From Alkalicoccobacillus porphyridii (GTDB lineage: Bacteria; Bacillota; Bacilli; Bacillales; Bacillaceae_D): a stretch of DNA of 64,000 bases. The translations under genes and the position numbers were made by a program. The stretch covers positions 278,820 to 342,819 of the forward strand of contig NZ_VLXZ01000004.1 in assembly GCF_007293315.1 (NCBI RefSeq). The letters run 5' to 3'. Below, one piece after another: positions 44,186-52,832 of this stretch. Below the pieces are notes generated by a model. The model worked only from the letters and a program-made list of their open reading frames with translations, was not told where the DNA came from and did no database searches. Every line of letters begins with the position of its first letter. Positions within the stretch are counted from its first letter, which is position 1.

Positions 44186-44785
44186 TCATGCCTCTTTTGT
44201 TGCGGCACTTTGTTTATGGTCATTTTCGTATTGCTCAATTAAGTCGTTAAGATCATTGTCAATAACCACTGGTTCAGGTTTTTCGCTTTTCGCCATCGAC
44301 TCATCATGATTGCCGACCTCTTTTTTTATAATATACGATAACCCGGCGAATCCAGCAAGAAAGGAAGTTACGATGACAGGCATACTCCCCGGATCTCCCG
44401 CAACCGACATGCCGGCTTTAGCAAGAATTCCTGCTCCTATAGCTACTAGTAAGTCTCCAAGATAACCTAAATTGACCTTAATGCTTTCTTTCTCTTTATT
44501 ATTGCCCTGCCTTACTCCCAACAAGTACAATAAATAATCAATAAGCCCATGCATAGTTCGCCAACTTTTTATTAACCAATTACTCGCTCGATTCTTTCCG
44601 AATCCAGTATATACTAAGGGCTCATTTCTTATATATTCGTCTACAACTAAGGTCGGCATCTTAAAAGATAATTGGTTTTTATGAAAGTGACCTAATAAAC
44701 CGCCTATGCAAGCCGATAGTACCGGTAACCAAAAGTAATCATAAAAATCCGAAAAAGTTTTAATAAATAATATTTCATTATCCAA
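44186..44785 (-). CDS. Accessory membrane protein
   Basis: 199 residues, TTG start after AGAGGG. Hydrophobic segments at about 17-35, 105-125 and 135-150, with a Gly-rich pair (LLVAIGAGILAKAG, VIVTSFLAGFAGLSYII) and an acidic tail. Resembles small phage membrane proteins of the DUF4257 kind but I cannot confirm it. Confidence 0.65.
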   Translation of the reverse strand: MDNEILFIKTFSDFYDYFWLPVLSACIGGLLGHFHKNQLSFKMPTLVVDEYIRNEPLVYTGFGKNRASNWLIKSWRTMHGLIDYLLYLLGVRQGNNKEKESIKVNLGYLGDLLVAIGAGILAKAGMSVAGDPGSMPVIVTSFLAGFAGLSYIIKKEVGNHDESMAKSEKPEPVVIDNDLNDLIEQYENDHKQSAATKEA

Positions 44786-45065
44786 AGTTATACCCTCTTT
44801 AAATTTATTCTACATAATTTAATTTTACCACATTTTTCATTTAAATTGTTTTATTTCGCTAATTACACCGTATGCTTAGAATTTACTTGAGATTTAATCT
44901 TTTTTTCAGATCGCTCGCTTTAAGCACTTACTAAGTTTGACTTTTTTAGTTTTCTTATTCTTTTAATCTAAAGCCATGAGGCTAAGTATAAAAACGCTTT
45001 TCATAACGTATTTTAATGGGCCTTTCATATATAGTAGGCAAGTGTACGACAGTTGCACGACAAGA

Positions 45066-45545
45066 TTATATATTTTCTAAAACTTTTTTTTTAGCTCTTT
45101 CTACGTACTTTTGCACAGTTGTTCTTCCTACTTTCAATTCTGCTGCAATTTCCGCATAACTCATTCCATAACTCATATGTAACACGTATGATTCTCTTTC
45201 TCTGTTTGATAGAGTCCAGAGTATATCTATCATTGCCCTCTTGTCCTTATCATCAATTGGCTTCTCTCTGTCATCTTCCATGTTCATTGATGGGAATAGA
45301 TTCATGTCTAATAAAGCAGTCCTTTTGTATATAGCCTGTCTTTCAATACCTCTCCTATTACCTGGACGCCTACCACGACTTAACCAATCCATGGAGTATA
45401 CTAAGTCTGATATCATTCCACCTACAATATCAAATTCATCCTTCTCAACTGCATCTCCTTGATCTAACTGTTTTCTATAGCTCTCTAATTCCTTCTTAGT
45501 AACGCTGCAGCTTCTGATGATGTTATCTACCCATGTATTGACCAT
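45066..45545 (-). CDS. Late-gene regulator, sigma-70 region 4-like (ArpU/Xpf type)
   Basis: 159 residues from ATG 45545 (AAAGGAG upstream). The last 60 residues are a sigma region-4 helix-turn-helix (LSNRERESYVLHMSYGMSYAEIAAELKVGRTTVQKYVERAKKKV). Location between early genes and terS is that of the late transcription activator. No gene lies in 44786-45065, where late promoters are expected. Confidence 0.85.
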   Translation of the reverse strand: MVNTWVDNIIRSCSVTKKELESYRKQLDQGDAVEKDEFDIVGGMISDLVYSMDWLSRGRRPGNRRGIERQAIYKRTALLDMNLFPSMNMEDDREKPIDDKDKRAMIDILWTLSNRERESYVLHMSYGMSYAEIAAELKVGRTTVQKYVERAKKKVLENI

Positions 45546-45658
45546 GATCATTCTCCTTTGGTTTCGTTTTATATATAAGAGGTCTGACAACTTAAAAAGG
45601 ACACCAAAAGAATGCAGGTGTTCTGCACTCAATCAGCGTCCTCGGTTGTTCCAATAGA

Positions 45659-45817
45659 CTATATTTTCTTAGAATACGTAACTTTGGTGTGTACTGGCTT
45701 ACCATTTTGCCAAGTTATGACTTGCTCCCCGAAGCCACGGGGCAAATCGTCTATATGATGTATGACTCCATCTACCACGATATATGCTCTGTTAACACTC
45801 AAATCTATCTTGGCCAT
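45659..45817 (-). CDS. XtrA-like small phage protein
   Basis: 52 residues from ATG 45817. LSVNRAYIVVDGVIHHIDDLPRGFGEQVITWQNGKP resembles PBSX XtrA, which sits at the same place ahead of the late regulator. GGAAGA precedes the start. Confidence 0.6.
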   Translation of the reverse strand: MAKIDLSVNRAYIVVDGVIHHIDDLPRGFGEQVITWQNGKPVHTKVTYSKKI

Positions 45818-45852
45818 TTCTTTATCTTCCAACGTAGCCCCTCCCAAGTATG

Positions 45853-46005
45853 TTATAATTGCGGTGTTGGGCGCTCTGAAAAGGGCGTTTTTTTATGTGG
45901 GTATAACTCATAAAAAATTTTGAAGCAATTATTACACCGATATTTTTCAATACCTACTTCCATTAATTCTTGCTGTGAACAGCATGGACATGTAGTCATT
46001 CTCAT
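45853..46005 (-). CDS. 50-residue zinc-ribbon protein
   Basis: ATG 46005 with GGAGGGG upstream. MRMTTCPCCSQQE then CNNC about 15 residues later gives a two-knuckle zinc ribbon, followed by a basic tail. Likely a small early regulator or adaptor. Confidence 0.7.
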   Translation of the reverse strand: MRMTTCPCCSQQELMEVGIEKYRCNNCFKIFYELYPHKKTPFSERPTPQL

Positions 46006-46036
46006 AATCTATCCCCTCCTATATAGGCATGTAGCC

Positions 46037-46162
46037 TTAATCAGTAACTTTTTCGCCACAGCACCCGCAAAACTCACCATTCTCATAAACTTCAATGATT
46101 CCTTTTTCGCACTTACTACATTCCTCACCAGTATTCAGCAACCAGTTACCTTTGTTAGACAA
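46037..46162 (-). CDS. 41-residue zinc-ribbon protein
   Basis: TTG start with AAAGGAGG seven bases upstream. ECSKCEKG and FCGCCGEK form paired cysteine knuckles. Overlaps the end of the methylase gene. Confidence 0.65.
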   Translation of the reverse strand: MSNKGNWLLNTGEECSKCEKGIIEVYENGEFCGCCGEKVTD

Positions 46163-46698
46163 TGTTCATCCTCCTTTTGTAAGTTTGAGGTCATTCTTAA
46201 ATCAATTAACTTCCCCCACTGTTCGACTTTCTTTAAAGTTGCTACGTTATTTTCCCCATATGCTATTAATACAGAAGGTGCTCCAGCATTAGCTTTAGCT
46301 CGCACACCGTCAACATGATAAAAGTGCAGCCTTCCTTTAAAAAACAGTAGCGCATCCGCTTTGTTCCATACGTGATTGAAGAACATTTCTGTTTCTGTTC
46401 TAGCGAAAATAAGAGCTATTCCATTACCGTGATCAGCAAGTTTGTCCAACCATTTAGTAGTTTCACGACCGTAAGGAGGATTAAGCCAGACCCGGCCGCT
46501 CCAATCAGTATTAAGCCCGTTATCCAAGATCGATAAATGTTTATTTGCAGTGTTCCAAGGTCTATCAATAGGAGCGCAAGGGTCTAGATCAAACATTCCT
46601 AGTGATTCAACGATCTCTGGAGGCGTAAGCCATTCATCTTTCCCCATTGCTGAAGAATGATGACCACCCATTCCTGTGTTTTTAACTTCTATTTTCAC
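46135..46698 (-). CDS. Phage N6-adenine DNA methyltransferase (Dam type)
   Basis: 187 residues from GTG 46698 (GAGGGGG upstream). DEWLTPPEIVESLG, DPCAP and the catalytic VWLNPPYGRET identify the phage-type Dam family. Methylates adenine in phage DNA, most likely to avoid restriction. A partner nuclease is not seen nearby. Confidence 0.88.
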   Translation of the reverse strand: MKIEVKNTGMGGHHSSAMGKDEWLTPPEIVESLGMFDLDPCAPIDRPWNTANKHLSILDNGLNTDWSGRVWLNPPYGRETTKWLDKLADHGNGIALIFARTETEMFFNHVWNKADALLFFKGRLHFYHVDGVRAKANAGAPSVLIAYGENNVATLKKVEQWGKLIDLRMTSNLQKEDEHCLTKVTGC

Positions 46699-46709
46699 AT
46701 TATTCCCCC

Positions 46710-46799
46710 TCAAAATAGTAGTAAGTAAATCCCCGCCCATATCAGGAGTGACATGGGGAGGGCGTACAGGATGCCGCGGAAGAAGTTGCCTTGTTCCAT
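46710..46799 (-). CDS. 29-residue membrane peptide
   Basis: ATG 46799 with TAGGAGG upstream. MEQGNFFRG then one hydrophobic segment ending YLLLF. Its stop overlaps the ribosome site of the methylase gene. Confidence 0.6.
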   Translation of the reverse strand: MEQGNFFRGILYALPMSLLIWAGIYLLLF

Positions 46800-46810
46800 C
46801 GTTTAGCCTC

Positions 46811-47059
46811 CTATCGATTCTTTATAAAATCAGGAATCTCATCATACTTCTCAGACCACAATGCATTAGCAACATTTAGCGCATATTCATCCGTCATATA
46901 TCCAATAACTGTTTGCGCTTTTTCTTTCGTTTCATCCTCTGAAGGGTTATAAGTTAAACCTCTTAACATGTCTATAACTTGACTCTGATGCGGTTCTCCG
47001 ACTGAATGAACAATCGCTCTCGCTTGCTGAAGGTCAGTAATTGAATCCTTCTTATCCAT
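46811..47059 (-). CDS. Hypothetical early phage protein
   Basis: 82 residues, AAGGAGG before ATG. Helical and acidic, no known domain seen. Confidence 0.7.
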   Translation of the reverse strand: MDKKDSITDLQQARAIVHSVGEPHQSQVIDMLRGLTYNPSEDETKEKAQTVIGYMTDEYALNVANALWSEKYDEIPDFIKNR

Positions 47060-47143
47060 CCTTGTATCCTCCTTATAGGCGGTAGCCTAAATAATATTGA
47101 AACCAAATTTACATTTATTCGTAGTAATACCGAGGTGATAATA

Positions 47144-47308
47144 ATGAATTCATACCACTTAATCGCTATTATTTTTTGCTTAATTGGACTATCTACTTTC
47201 ATTTTTCTTGAATCAACGTTGTACTTCGTTTATTTCACATTAACCATCGTTTTCTTTTTTATTGGAAATACAGAGGCTAAAAAGAAAGATAAAGAAGAAA
47301 AAAGTTAG
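47144..47308 (+). CDS. Plus-strand 54-residue membrane protein
   Basis: ATG 47144 with GAGGTGAT upstream. Two hydrophobic segments (about 4-22 and 25-41) and a basic tail (KKKDKEEKS). It is the only plus-strand gene in the early region; a minus frame across it lacks a ribosome site. Confidence 0.65.
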   Translation: MNSYHLIAIIFCLIGLSTFIFLESTLYFVYFTLTIVFFFIGNTEAKKKDKEEKS

Positions 47309-47324
47309 ACCGGGGGATATCCTC

Positions 47325-47549
47325 TCATATTCGTCTGTTTGTACATTGGAACCGACCAGATATACTTAAAAACTTACTCGAGTACAACACAGGATCCTGA
47401 ACAAACCTGGTGCCTTGTTCTGCTGCCACCGTATCTAATAGCAAGGTACAAACCTCTGCTGGGTTATATCCTTTATTTGCGATCAGCTTGGCTGTCATTT
47501 TGATTACTTCCTTGTCACCCTCGCTGATCATTACGTGATTACTTTTCAT
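47325..47549 (-). CDS. Hypothetical early phage protein
   Basis: 74 residues from ATG 47549 (AGGAGG upstream). No domain recognised. Confidence 0.65.
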   Translation of the reverse strand: MKSNHVMISEGDKEVIKMTAKLIANKGYNPAEVCTLLLDTVAAEQGTRFVQDPVLYSSKFLSISGRFQCTNRRI

Positions 47550-47557
47550 GGTGCCTC

Positions 47558-48058
47558 CTAAAATAAGCTCATTTGCTCCCAATCTTCCTCAGGTAATAGT
47601 TCAGGTGGTGATTCTTCAACAAGCGCTTGCTCTTCCTTTTGGGGAATCGTTTCGATAGGTTCATAGTCAGTGAAATAATGTTTCTGAAAAATTCCTCTTA
47701 GCTTCTTACACTCAGGATCCTCATAGAACCATACTTGAGAAGAAACTTTGTCATGTTGTTTCAAATAATAATGCTTGCCTTCTAAAGACCAAAATCCTCG
47801 CTTGCTTGTCCACACTAAGAAGGCTTTATAAACTTGACCATGTTCTAAATCTGGATTAAGCTCAGGTGGCTCAGGAGGACGCACAGGATCTTCTTCTACT
47901 ATCTCTTGAAAGAAGTCCTTCTCGTAACAGCCGAAATGCGCTCCTTGGTTATCAAACTTACTGACATAGACATGCGATTCTCCGTTAGGAAAGATGAAGT
48001 ACTCTTTTTGCTCCTGCAGTAATGCGGTATCGCCAGTCTCTATACAAACGGCCTTCAT
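47558..48058 (-). CDS. Early protein with possible sliding-clamp binding tail
   Basis: 166 residues. Aromatic-rich middle, Pro/Glu linker (about 54-66 and 140-158) and the C-terminal five residues QMSLF, close to the QL(S/D)LF beta-clamp peptide. Start ATG overlaps the stop of the upstream membrane peptide (ATGA). Function unknown. Confidence 0.7.
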   Translation of the reverse strand: MKAVCIETGDTALLQEQKEYFIFPNGESHVYVSKFDNQGAHFGCYEKDFFQEIVEEDPVRPPEPPELNPDLEHGQVYKAFLVWTSKRGFWSLEGKHYYLKQHDKVSSQVWFYEDPECKKLRGIFQKHYFTDYEPIETIPQKEEQALVEESPPELLPEEDWEQMSLF

Positions 48059-48153
48059 GATTTATCATCTTCCAAAATCTCCGCGTGCTCTTTAATGAGC
48101 CTCGAAAACAATAGGGCAACGACTAGATACATAGCGAATCCAAAGTATTTCAT
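48055..48153 (-). CDS. 32-residue membrane peptide
   Basis: One hydrophobic segment (YFGFAMYLVVALLF) and an acidic tail. Both ends overlap neighbours in ATGA form, so it is translated between recU and the 48058 gene. Confidence 0.6.
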   Translation of the reverse strand: MKYFGFAMYLVVALLFSRLIKEHAEILEDDKS

Positions 48154-48671
48154 GCCCCTAGCCCCTGTAACTGATCAACGATGGCTAAGTAATCCAGTGA
48201 CACCCTACCCTGTTTCACTTCATATGCATTTGCCTCAAAATCGACAAAAGGAATGCTTTTACCTCCACCAGCTGCAGCTTTAATGTAATACTCGTTAACA
48301 AAGCTAATAGGGCAATAGAAAATCTTGTGATGTTTCCTAAACTCCACAATTAGGAAAGAAACGGCCCCATGCTTATCTGAATCTATTAGATGCTTTAATT
48401 GATGAGCAGCTAACATATCTAAAGGAAAACTAGGCTTTTCTGTACTCTTTGCCTCAAACACAATTGATTTACCTTTGTAAGTACCGTCATAGTCAACAGT
48501 AGATTTAACATCAAAGTGCGCTTGAGTGATTCTTCTCCCTGCTGACTTCAATATCTTTACTGGTGTAGGTCGCTTGTTAATTAACGCTATCTGTTGGTTC
48601 TTGTACTGCGTGTTGATTATGTTGAGAAGCATTTCAAACGCTTGTCCTCTGTTTGCGTAGGTTGATTTCAT
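48150..48671 (-). CDS. recU: Holliday junction resolvase RecU
   Basis: 173 residues. Catalytic core VDYDGTYKGKSIVFEAKST (Asp and E-x-K), N-terminal NRGQAFE and the HQLKHL stretch are those of RecU. Resolves phage recombination or replication joints. Confidence 0.92.
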   Translation of the reverse strand: MKSTYANRGQAFEMLLNIINTQYKNQQIALINKRPTPVKILKSAGRRITQAHFDVKSTVDYDGTYKGKSIVFEAKSTEKPSFPLDMLAAHQLKHLIDSDKHGAVSFLIVEFRKHHKIFYCPISFVNEYYIKAAAGGGKSIPFVDFEANAYEVKQGRVSLDYLAIVDQLQGLGA

Positions 48672-48970
48672 CTTTTCACCTCCGCGGTTACATCTCCCGA
48701 CAACATTTTCAATTTTGCATCCTGTAATGCACGAATAACTACATCAACGCTCTCAGACTTCTCAAATATCATTCTTACTGGGGTTTCTTCAATACTGACC
48801 ACTTTAGGGACTTTAAAAGTATTTTTTGTACCTATGGGCCTTGGTGCAGTATTGTTGAAAAAGCAAACAACACCGACTCTACTTTCTGGCCTCATTAAGC
48901 CTGTTCCAACTTCTATATCTCCGTAACCAAATGTCAATTGTTTGCTATCGTTTATATCTGATATAGGCAT
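48668..48970 (-). CDS. Hypothetical early phage protein
   Basis: 100 residues, ATGA overlap with recU. Beta-rich N-terminus, helical end; no known family recognised. Confidence 0.7.
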   Translation of the reverse strand: MPISDINDSKQLTFGYGDIEVGTGLMRPESRVGVVCFFNNTAPRPIGTKNTFKVPKVVSIEETPVRMIFEKSESVDVVIRALQDAKLKMLSGDVTAEVKR

Positions 48971-48995
48971 TAGTTACCTCCGCTTTTTATGATGA

Positions 48996-49461
48996 TCAGA
49001 ACGGTAAATCGTCGTCTGATATATTAATAGGTTCACCGTCATTAGCAAATGGATCATCGTTATATCCGCGATTGCTGTTAGTTGACTGGTTTGTATTTGT
49101 TCTTGAAGAGGAATCGGATGCGGAATTATCTGCCCTGCTTCCTTTTGGCTCCAAAAATGAAACCGTCTCTGCTACAACTTCAGTCACATAGACCCTTCGA
49201 CCTTCGTTATTGTCATAGCTTCTGGTCTGTATGCGTCCTGATACACCTGTTAGGCTTCCTTTTGACAAGAAATTCGCTACATTCTCAGCTGGTTTCCGCC
49301 ATACCACGCATTGAATGAAATCAGCCTCTTGATCTCCGTTACCGTTTTTTGAAAGTACGATTGACAGCAAGCGTGAATGTTGCGACCGCTATTCCATTAG
49401 GTGTGTATTTGAGTTCTGGATCCTTGGTCAAGCGACCAACGAGAGAAACATTATTCATCAT
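48996..49461 (-). pseudogene. ssb: Single-strand DNA-binding protein, frameshifted at A6
   Basis: From ATG 49461 (AGGTGA upstream) the first 38 codons encode a normal SSB start ([26 protein letters not shown]) and then stop because of one extra A in AAAAAA (plus 49345-49350). The remaining frame carries [29 protein letters not shown], the linker and the DDLPF acidic tip. Joined length is about 155 residues. Decay, sequencing error or slippage are all possible. Confidence 0.85.
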
Positions 49462-49634
49462 GAGGTTTTCACCTGATCACAAATGAATTTTGTGGCTTTA
49501 GATAAGCTATGACACAGCTCGTCTACTCCATTCACTTTTGCGATATAGCTCGATCCAAAAGGAATAATATATCCCGCTTCCTTATCGTCTACAGAAATAA
49601 TTACTCCTGTAGCCATATGATTAATCTGAATCAT
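49458..49634 (-). CDS. 58-residue hypothetical protein
   Basis: ATG in TAATG overlapping the upstream stop; its stop overlaps the ssb start (ATGATG). Beta-rich, no family recognised. Coupling on both sides supports it as real. Confidence 0.65.
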   Translation of the reverse strand: MIQINHMATGVIISVDDKEAGYIIPFGSSYIAKVNGVDELCHSLSKATKFICDQVKTS

Positions 49635-50236
49635 TAAATCGCCTCTTTTCTGTTTAATTCGTCCATGAAATTGATATTAGATGCCTGTTGCACTAGCTGC
49701 TGTTCGTGAAGCAAATCTATGAGATCAAGCTCATGTCTTTCTTTTTCCAAGCATGTTGGACCATATCCAATCATTTGGCTTTTTCTCGACCTTAAAGGTC
49801 TGTTACAACGTAAGCATGTGTAGTAAAGCTTCCCGTCCTTTGAAACCACGTCTTTGGCAAGTAGTTCATCGACTGTTTGGTGTTGATCAATCATAATACC
49901 AGCAGAAGCTAATATCGCATGACATATTGCCAAGGCAGCTGTATCTCCTTCGCCAGTGCCTAACTGATCTGCACCGATCTTTTGATATGGCTCAACAATC
50001 GCTTGGTGCTTTTCACCAGGAATGAAAGTCAACTTAACTGAACCTAAATCCTCTGCAGCTTCCATGGCCTGATTCAGATCGTCTGTAGGTGTATAGCGCC
50101 CCATTCGATGTACTGATTCACCCTCTGCGTTGTACCAAATTACAGCTGATGTCTTACCCGACTTGGTTATGTTAGACCAACCATTGACCTTAGTAGCAAT
50201 TAAGGCGTTTATAATCCGTTTCTGTTTGTGATCCAT
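49634..50236 (-). CDS. Phage ABA-sandwich protein with C-terminal zinc finger (DUF6011-like)
   Basis: 200 residues. The middle (about 25-125) has the alternating pattern of the phage ABA sandwich fold; near 140-165 a C-LRC-16-C knuckle set (TCLRCNRPLRSRKS .. GYGPTC) matches DUF6011. Early gene of unknown role. Confidence 0.75.
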   Translation of the reverse strand: MDHKQKRIINALIATKVNGWSNITKSGKTSAVIWYNAEGESVHRMGRYTPTDDLNQAMEAAEDLGSVKLTFIPGEKHQAIVEPYQKIGADQLGTGEGDTAALAICHAILASAGIMIDQHQTVDELLAKDVVSKDGKLYYTCLRCNRPLRSRKSQMIGYGPTCLEKERHELDLIDLLHEQQLVQQASNINFMDELNRKEAI

Positions 50237-50251
50237 ATCCTCATCCCTCTC

Positions 50252-51499
50252 TTAGTAGGTGTGCTGCTGTTTCCTCTCTCTCAGCTCCCGTAACATGTCT
50301 TCAAAGGTCTGCTCGTTACTATCATCATCCGGAGTTTGAGATTCTCTATTGTTCTTCTCTTCTTCAAACCACTTAGGCATCTGGTCTTTTCGTTCGTTCC
50401 GCCTACCGCCAAACTTCTTCTTTTGCTCTGATTGTTTCTGGATCGCCAGTGAATCAAATCTTGCTTTATCTACTAGCTTGCCTGGTGCAATAATCTTTGA
50501 TTTCCAGAAGGCATCAGCATGAGCAAATTCCATTACCTCAATGATTTTTTTGGGGGATCTACCAGAGTTGAGTATTCTCTGCATATCGTACGTCCATTGG
50601 GCCATATCAGGCTTGCTGAAATCAGGCATTATTTTTAACATGCTCTGCAAAAACTTCTCTGCAAGCTCTGCAGCTGGACCCTCCTGCGTTTGATCGTTAT
50701 CTGAGTCTCGTTGGTGCTTGTCCAAGATGTACCCAACGCAATAGGATAAACTGTTGATCCGATCCCTCGAGTGTTTTGGTTGATGAGCCGAGAACATCTC
50801 TTGCATTAGTTCAATTGCTTTTTCAACTGGAACACCTGTATTTAAAATCTCAGTTGCTGATTGCTCGTCATTAGGTGACCAGTTGAAACCGCTACCTCGT
50901 AATCTGACAAACTCATTTAAAAGATCAATTTTCATAGATTCAGAATTAGTAGCAGCTTCTTTTAATTCTTTATTCTCTTTGTCTTTTAAATTGTTATTTA
51001 TATTGTCTTTTAATATAGAGGGATCATTTTTGGAATGCTCCGTTCCATTTTCTGAACGTTCCGTTTCATTTTTGGAATGGTCGTCGCTATCTTGCGTTCC
51101 ATTATCTGAATGGTGCGTTTCATTTTTGGAATGCTGTATTCCATTTTCTGAACGACTCGTTCCATTATTGGAATGGTCGGTTTCTGATTTATTCCACTTT
51201 TTCGACTTCATTACATGGATAATGTTTCCCCTTGTACTAGCCTTAACAGAGATATAACCCTCTTTTTTTAATAGATCGCAGTGCGCTTTAACTGTTGGAA
51301 TCGGAATGCCTAATTCATCATGAATGATGCGGAAAGGCACCGGATTACCATGAAAGACCACACCACTACCTTGTCCGTCTTTTGACTCTCCGGTCGTACG
51401 ATCAATTAGCCATAGAAACACCCATATTGCCTTTCCAATGCGTTCTCGGTGCTCTGGTGACATCAGTCCCGAATACACTCTGAAATAAGTGTCGGACAT
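50252..51499 (-). CDS. Replication initiation protein (DnaD-like / O-type)
   Basis: 415 residues. N-terminal winged helix (GIPIPTVKAHCDLLKKEGYISV), an Asn/Ser/Glu-rich linker (about 100-160) encoded by 21-bp iterons, and a C-terminal region (LNEFVRLRGSGFNWSPNDEQSATEIL) resembling DnaD-type or replisome organisers. Likely binds the internal iterons and loads the host helicase. Confidence 0.8.
   Translation of the reverse strand: MSDTYFRVYSGLMSPEHRERIGKAIWVFLWLIDRTTGESKDGQGSGVVFHGNPVPFRIIHDELGIPIPTVKAHCDLLKKEGYISVKASTRGNIIHVMKSKKWNKSETDHSNNGTSRSENGIQHSKNETHHSDNGTQDSDDHSKNETERSENGTEHSKNDPSILKDNINNNLKDKENKELKEAATNSESMKIDLLNEFVRLRGSGFNWSPNDEQSATEILNTGVPVEKAIELMQEMFSAHQPKHSRDRINSLSYCVGYILDKHQRDSDNDQTQEGPAAELAEKFLQSMLKIMPDFSKPDMAQWTYDMQRILNSGRSPKKIIEVMEFAHADAFWKSKIIAPGKLVDKARFDSLAIQKQSEQKKKFGGRRNERKDQMPKWFEEEKNNRESQTPDDDSNEQTFEDMLRELRERKQQHTY
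51025..51186. repeat. Iterons: probable phage replication origin
   Basis: Seven ~21-bp units, alternating ATTTTTGGAATG- and ATTTTCTGAACG-type starts, each ending CGTTCC or CGTTTC, with one 12-bp insertion. Located inside the replication gene as in lambda O. Confidence 0.75.
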
Positions 51500-51511
51500 T
51501 AAAGGACCTCC

Positions 51512-51709
51512 TTACTCTTCCTCTATTCGCTTGCACATGACATAAGGTCTGGAACCTGCTTTCACAGGCTCCATTTTGACTAGCTGCATCTTAGGGTGGT
51601 ATTTCTTTAAGAACCCAGTAACATAGCTTTTGTAAAGCTCTGCGGGGTTCTCAGAGTCTTTGCAGAATCCGTAATAGCACATGGGTAAAGCTATCCTATG
51701 CTCACTCAT
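51512..51709 (-). CDS. Hypothetical early phage protein
   Basis: 65 residues, overlapping the recT stop by eight bases. Basic; no domain recognised. Confidence 0.65.
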   Translation of the reverse strand: MSEHRIALPMCYYGFCKDSENPAELYKSYVTGFLKKYHPKMQLVKMEPVKAGSRPYVMCKRIEEE

Positions 51710-52742
51710 TATTTTCCTCTGAAGGTGGTTCTACGTTACTTGAGTAGTCACCGAATGGGTCATCATTAGAGCTACTAGAGACTGCATTTTGCTGTTTCTC
51801 AAGTTCCGCTTCTAAATACTCTTTGACCTTTTTTATATCTGGTAAAGTCCAATTTCTCGGGTCTGAATCAATCGCTATTTCGAATAGCGCAATAGAGTGC
51901 ATCTTCTTATCATCAAAACCTAGCTTTTCTTTTAGTTCCTTAATGGCTTTTGAGTGTTGCTTCCATTCATCATCAGTGTTTTTCTGAGGTGCTTGAGTGT
52001 CGATAGCGTTGTTTTTATATTGGTGATTCTGTTCTAAACGCTGTAAATTCGGATCATCATATTCCAATGAATACTGCTTGGGCATTTCTTCTTCTGTCAC
52101 TAAGCCACTAATATTAAATTGACGTTTTAGAACAATGACTTCAGCAACTTTTTTAATCATGGCACTTGGATAGCTCTTCCAAACAGGATTTGAACCAGCA
52201 GCGTTGTTATATTCTCTAAAGTCCACAACCGCAATAGCCGGATCGCGCCCTTTCTTTTTACAAATAGCCCATGCTCCAGTAATTTCTCCTCTATCGGATC
52301 CGAAATCATGGACCATTTCATTAGTCATTGGATTAAATGAAAAGTTATCTTTCTTTCTAATCTCAAAACTATTCATACCTTCAAAATCAGGGTCAGTTTG
52401 AGCGACCTTTAGATATCCATCACGACTTGTCATGATGATGGGGTCTACACCTTCATAATCAATTTCGCCATTTTCTAAGCGCTTGTAATCATAATTCCCT
52501 TTGTTATCCTTTTGTTTTTTAGGACGTTTTATGAACCATATTTCTTTTGTAAAAGGATCTAGTTGGTAACGTTGTGCCAAGTGCATAAACATTTCTAACT
52601 CATCGTTTGTAGCACCTTTTGCAACCGTTCTGCGTATAACCTCAACCTTCTCTTGTGAAAATTGAAGTAGACTGCCATTAGTCATTGCTAATTCATTTTT
52701 TTCTTGAGTGGCAACCGATGTATCTTTTGTTTCTTCTGCCAA
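51702..52742 (-). CDS. Bet/RecT-family single-strand annealing protein
   Basis: 346 residues from TTG 52742 (ACAGGAGG eight bases upstream; the longer frame begins before that site). Core of the Bet family: VAKGATNDELEMFMHLAQRYQLDPFTKEIW, IIMTSRDGYLKVAQ, KSYPSAMIKKVAEVIVLKRQF. Anneals complementary single strands. No YqaJ or lambda-Exo partner gene is seen next to it. Confidence 0.9.
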   Translation of the reverse strand: MAEETKDTSVATQEKNELAMTNGSLLQFSQEKVEVIRRTVAKGATNDELEMFMHLAQRYQLDPFTKEIWFIKRPKKQKDNKGNYDYKRLENGEIDYEGVDPIIMTSRDGYLKVAQTDPDFEGMNSFEIRKKDNFSFNPMTNEMVHDFGSDRGEITGAWAICKKKGRDPAIAVVDFREYNNAAGSNPVWKSYPSAMIKKVAEVIVLKRQFNISGLVTEEEMPKQYSLEYDDPNLQRLEQNHQYKNNAIDTQAPQKNTDDEWKQHSKAIKELKEKLGFDDKKMHSIALFEIAIDSDPRNWTLPDIKKVKEYLEAELEKQQNAVSSSSNDDPFGDYSSNVEPPSEENNE

Positions 52743-52832
52743 TGTAAGAACCTCCTGTGGGTGTATTTGCAATCTCAAGGAGGAAAGCCTATACTATGTT
52801 TAACGAGTAAGCATAGACGTTCCAATGAGTCC

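Noticed and set aside
46972..47202. 76-codon minus frame across 47.1 kb
   Set aside because: Lacks a ribosome site and opposes the well-supported 54-codon plus gene.
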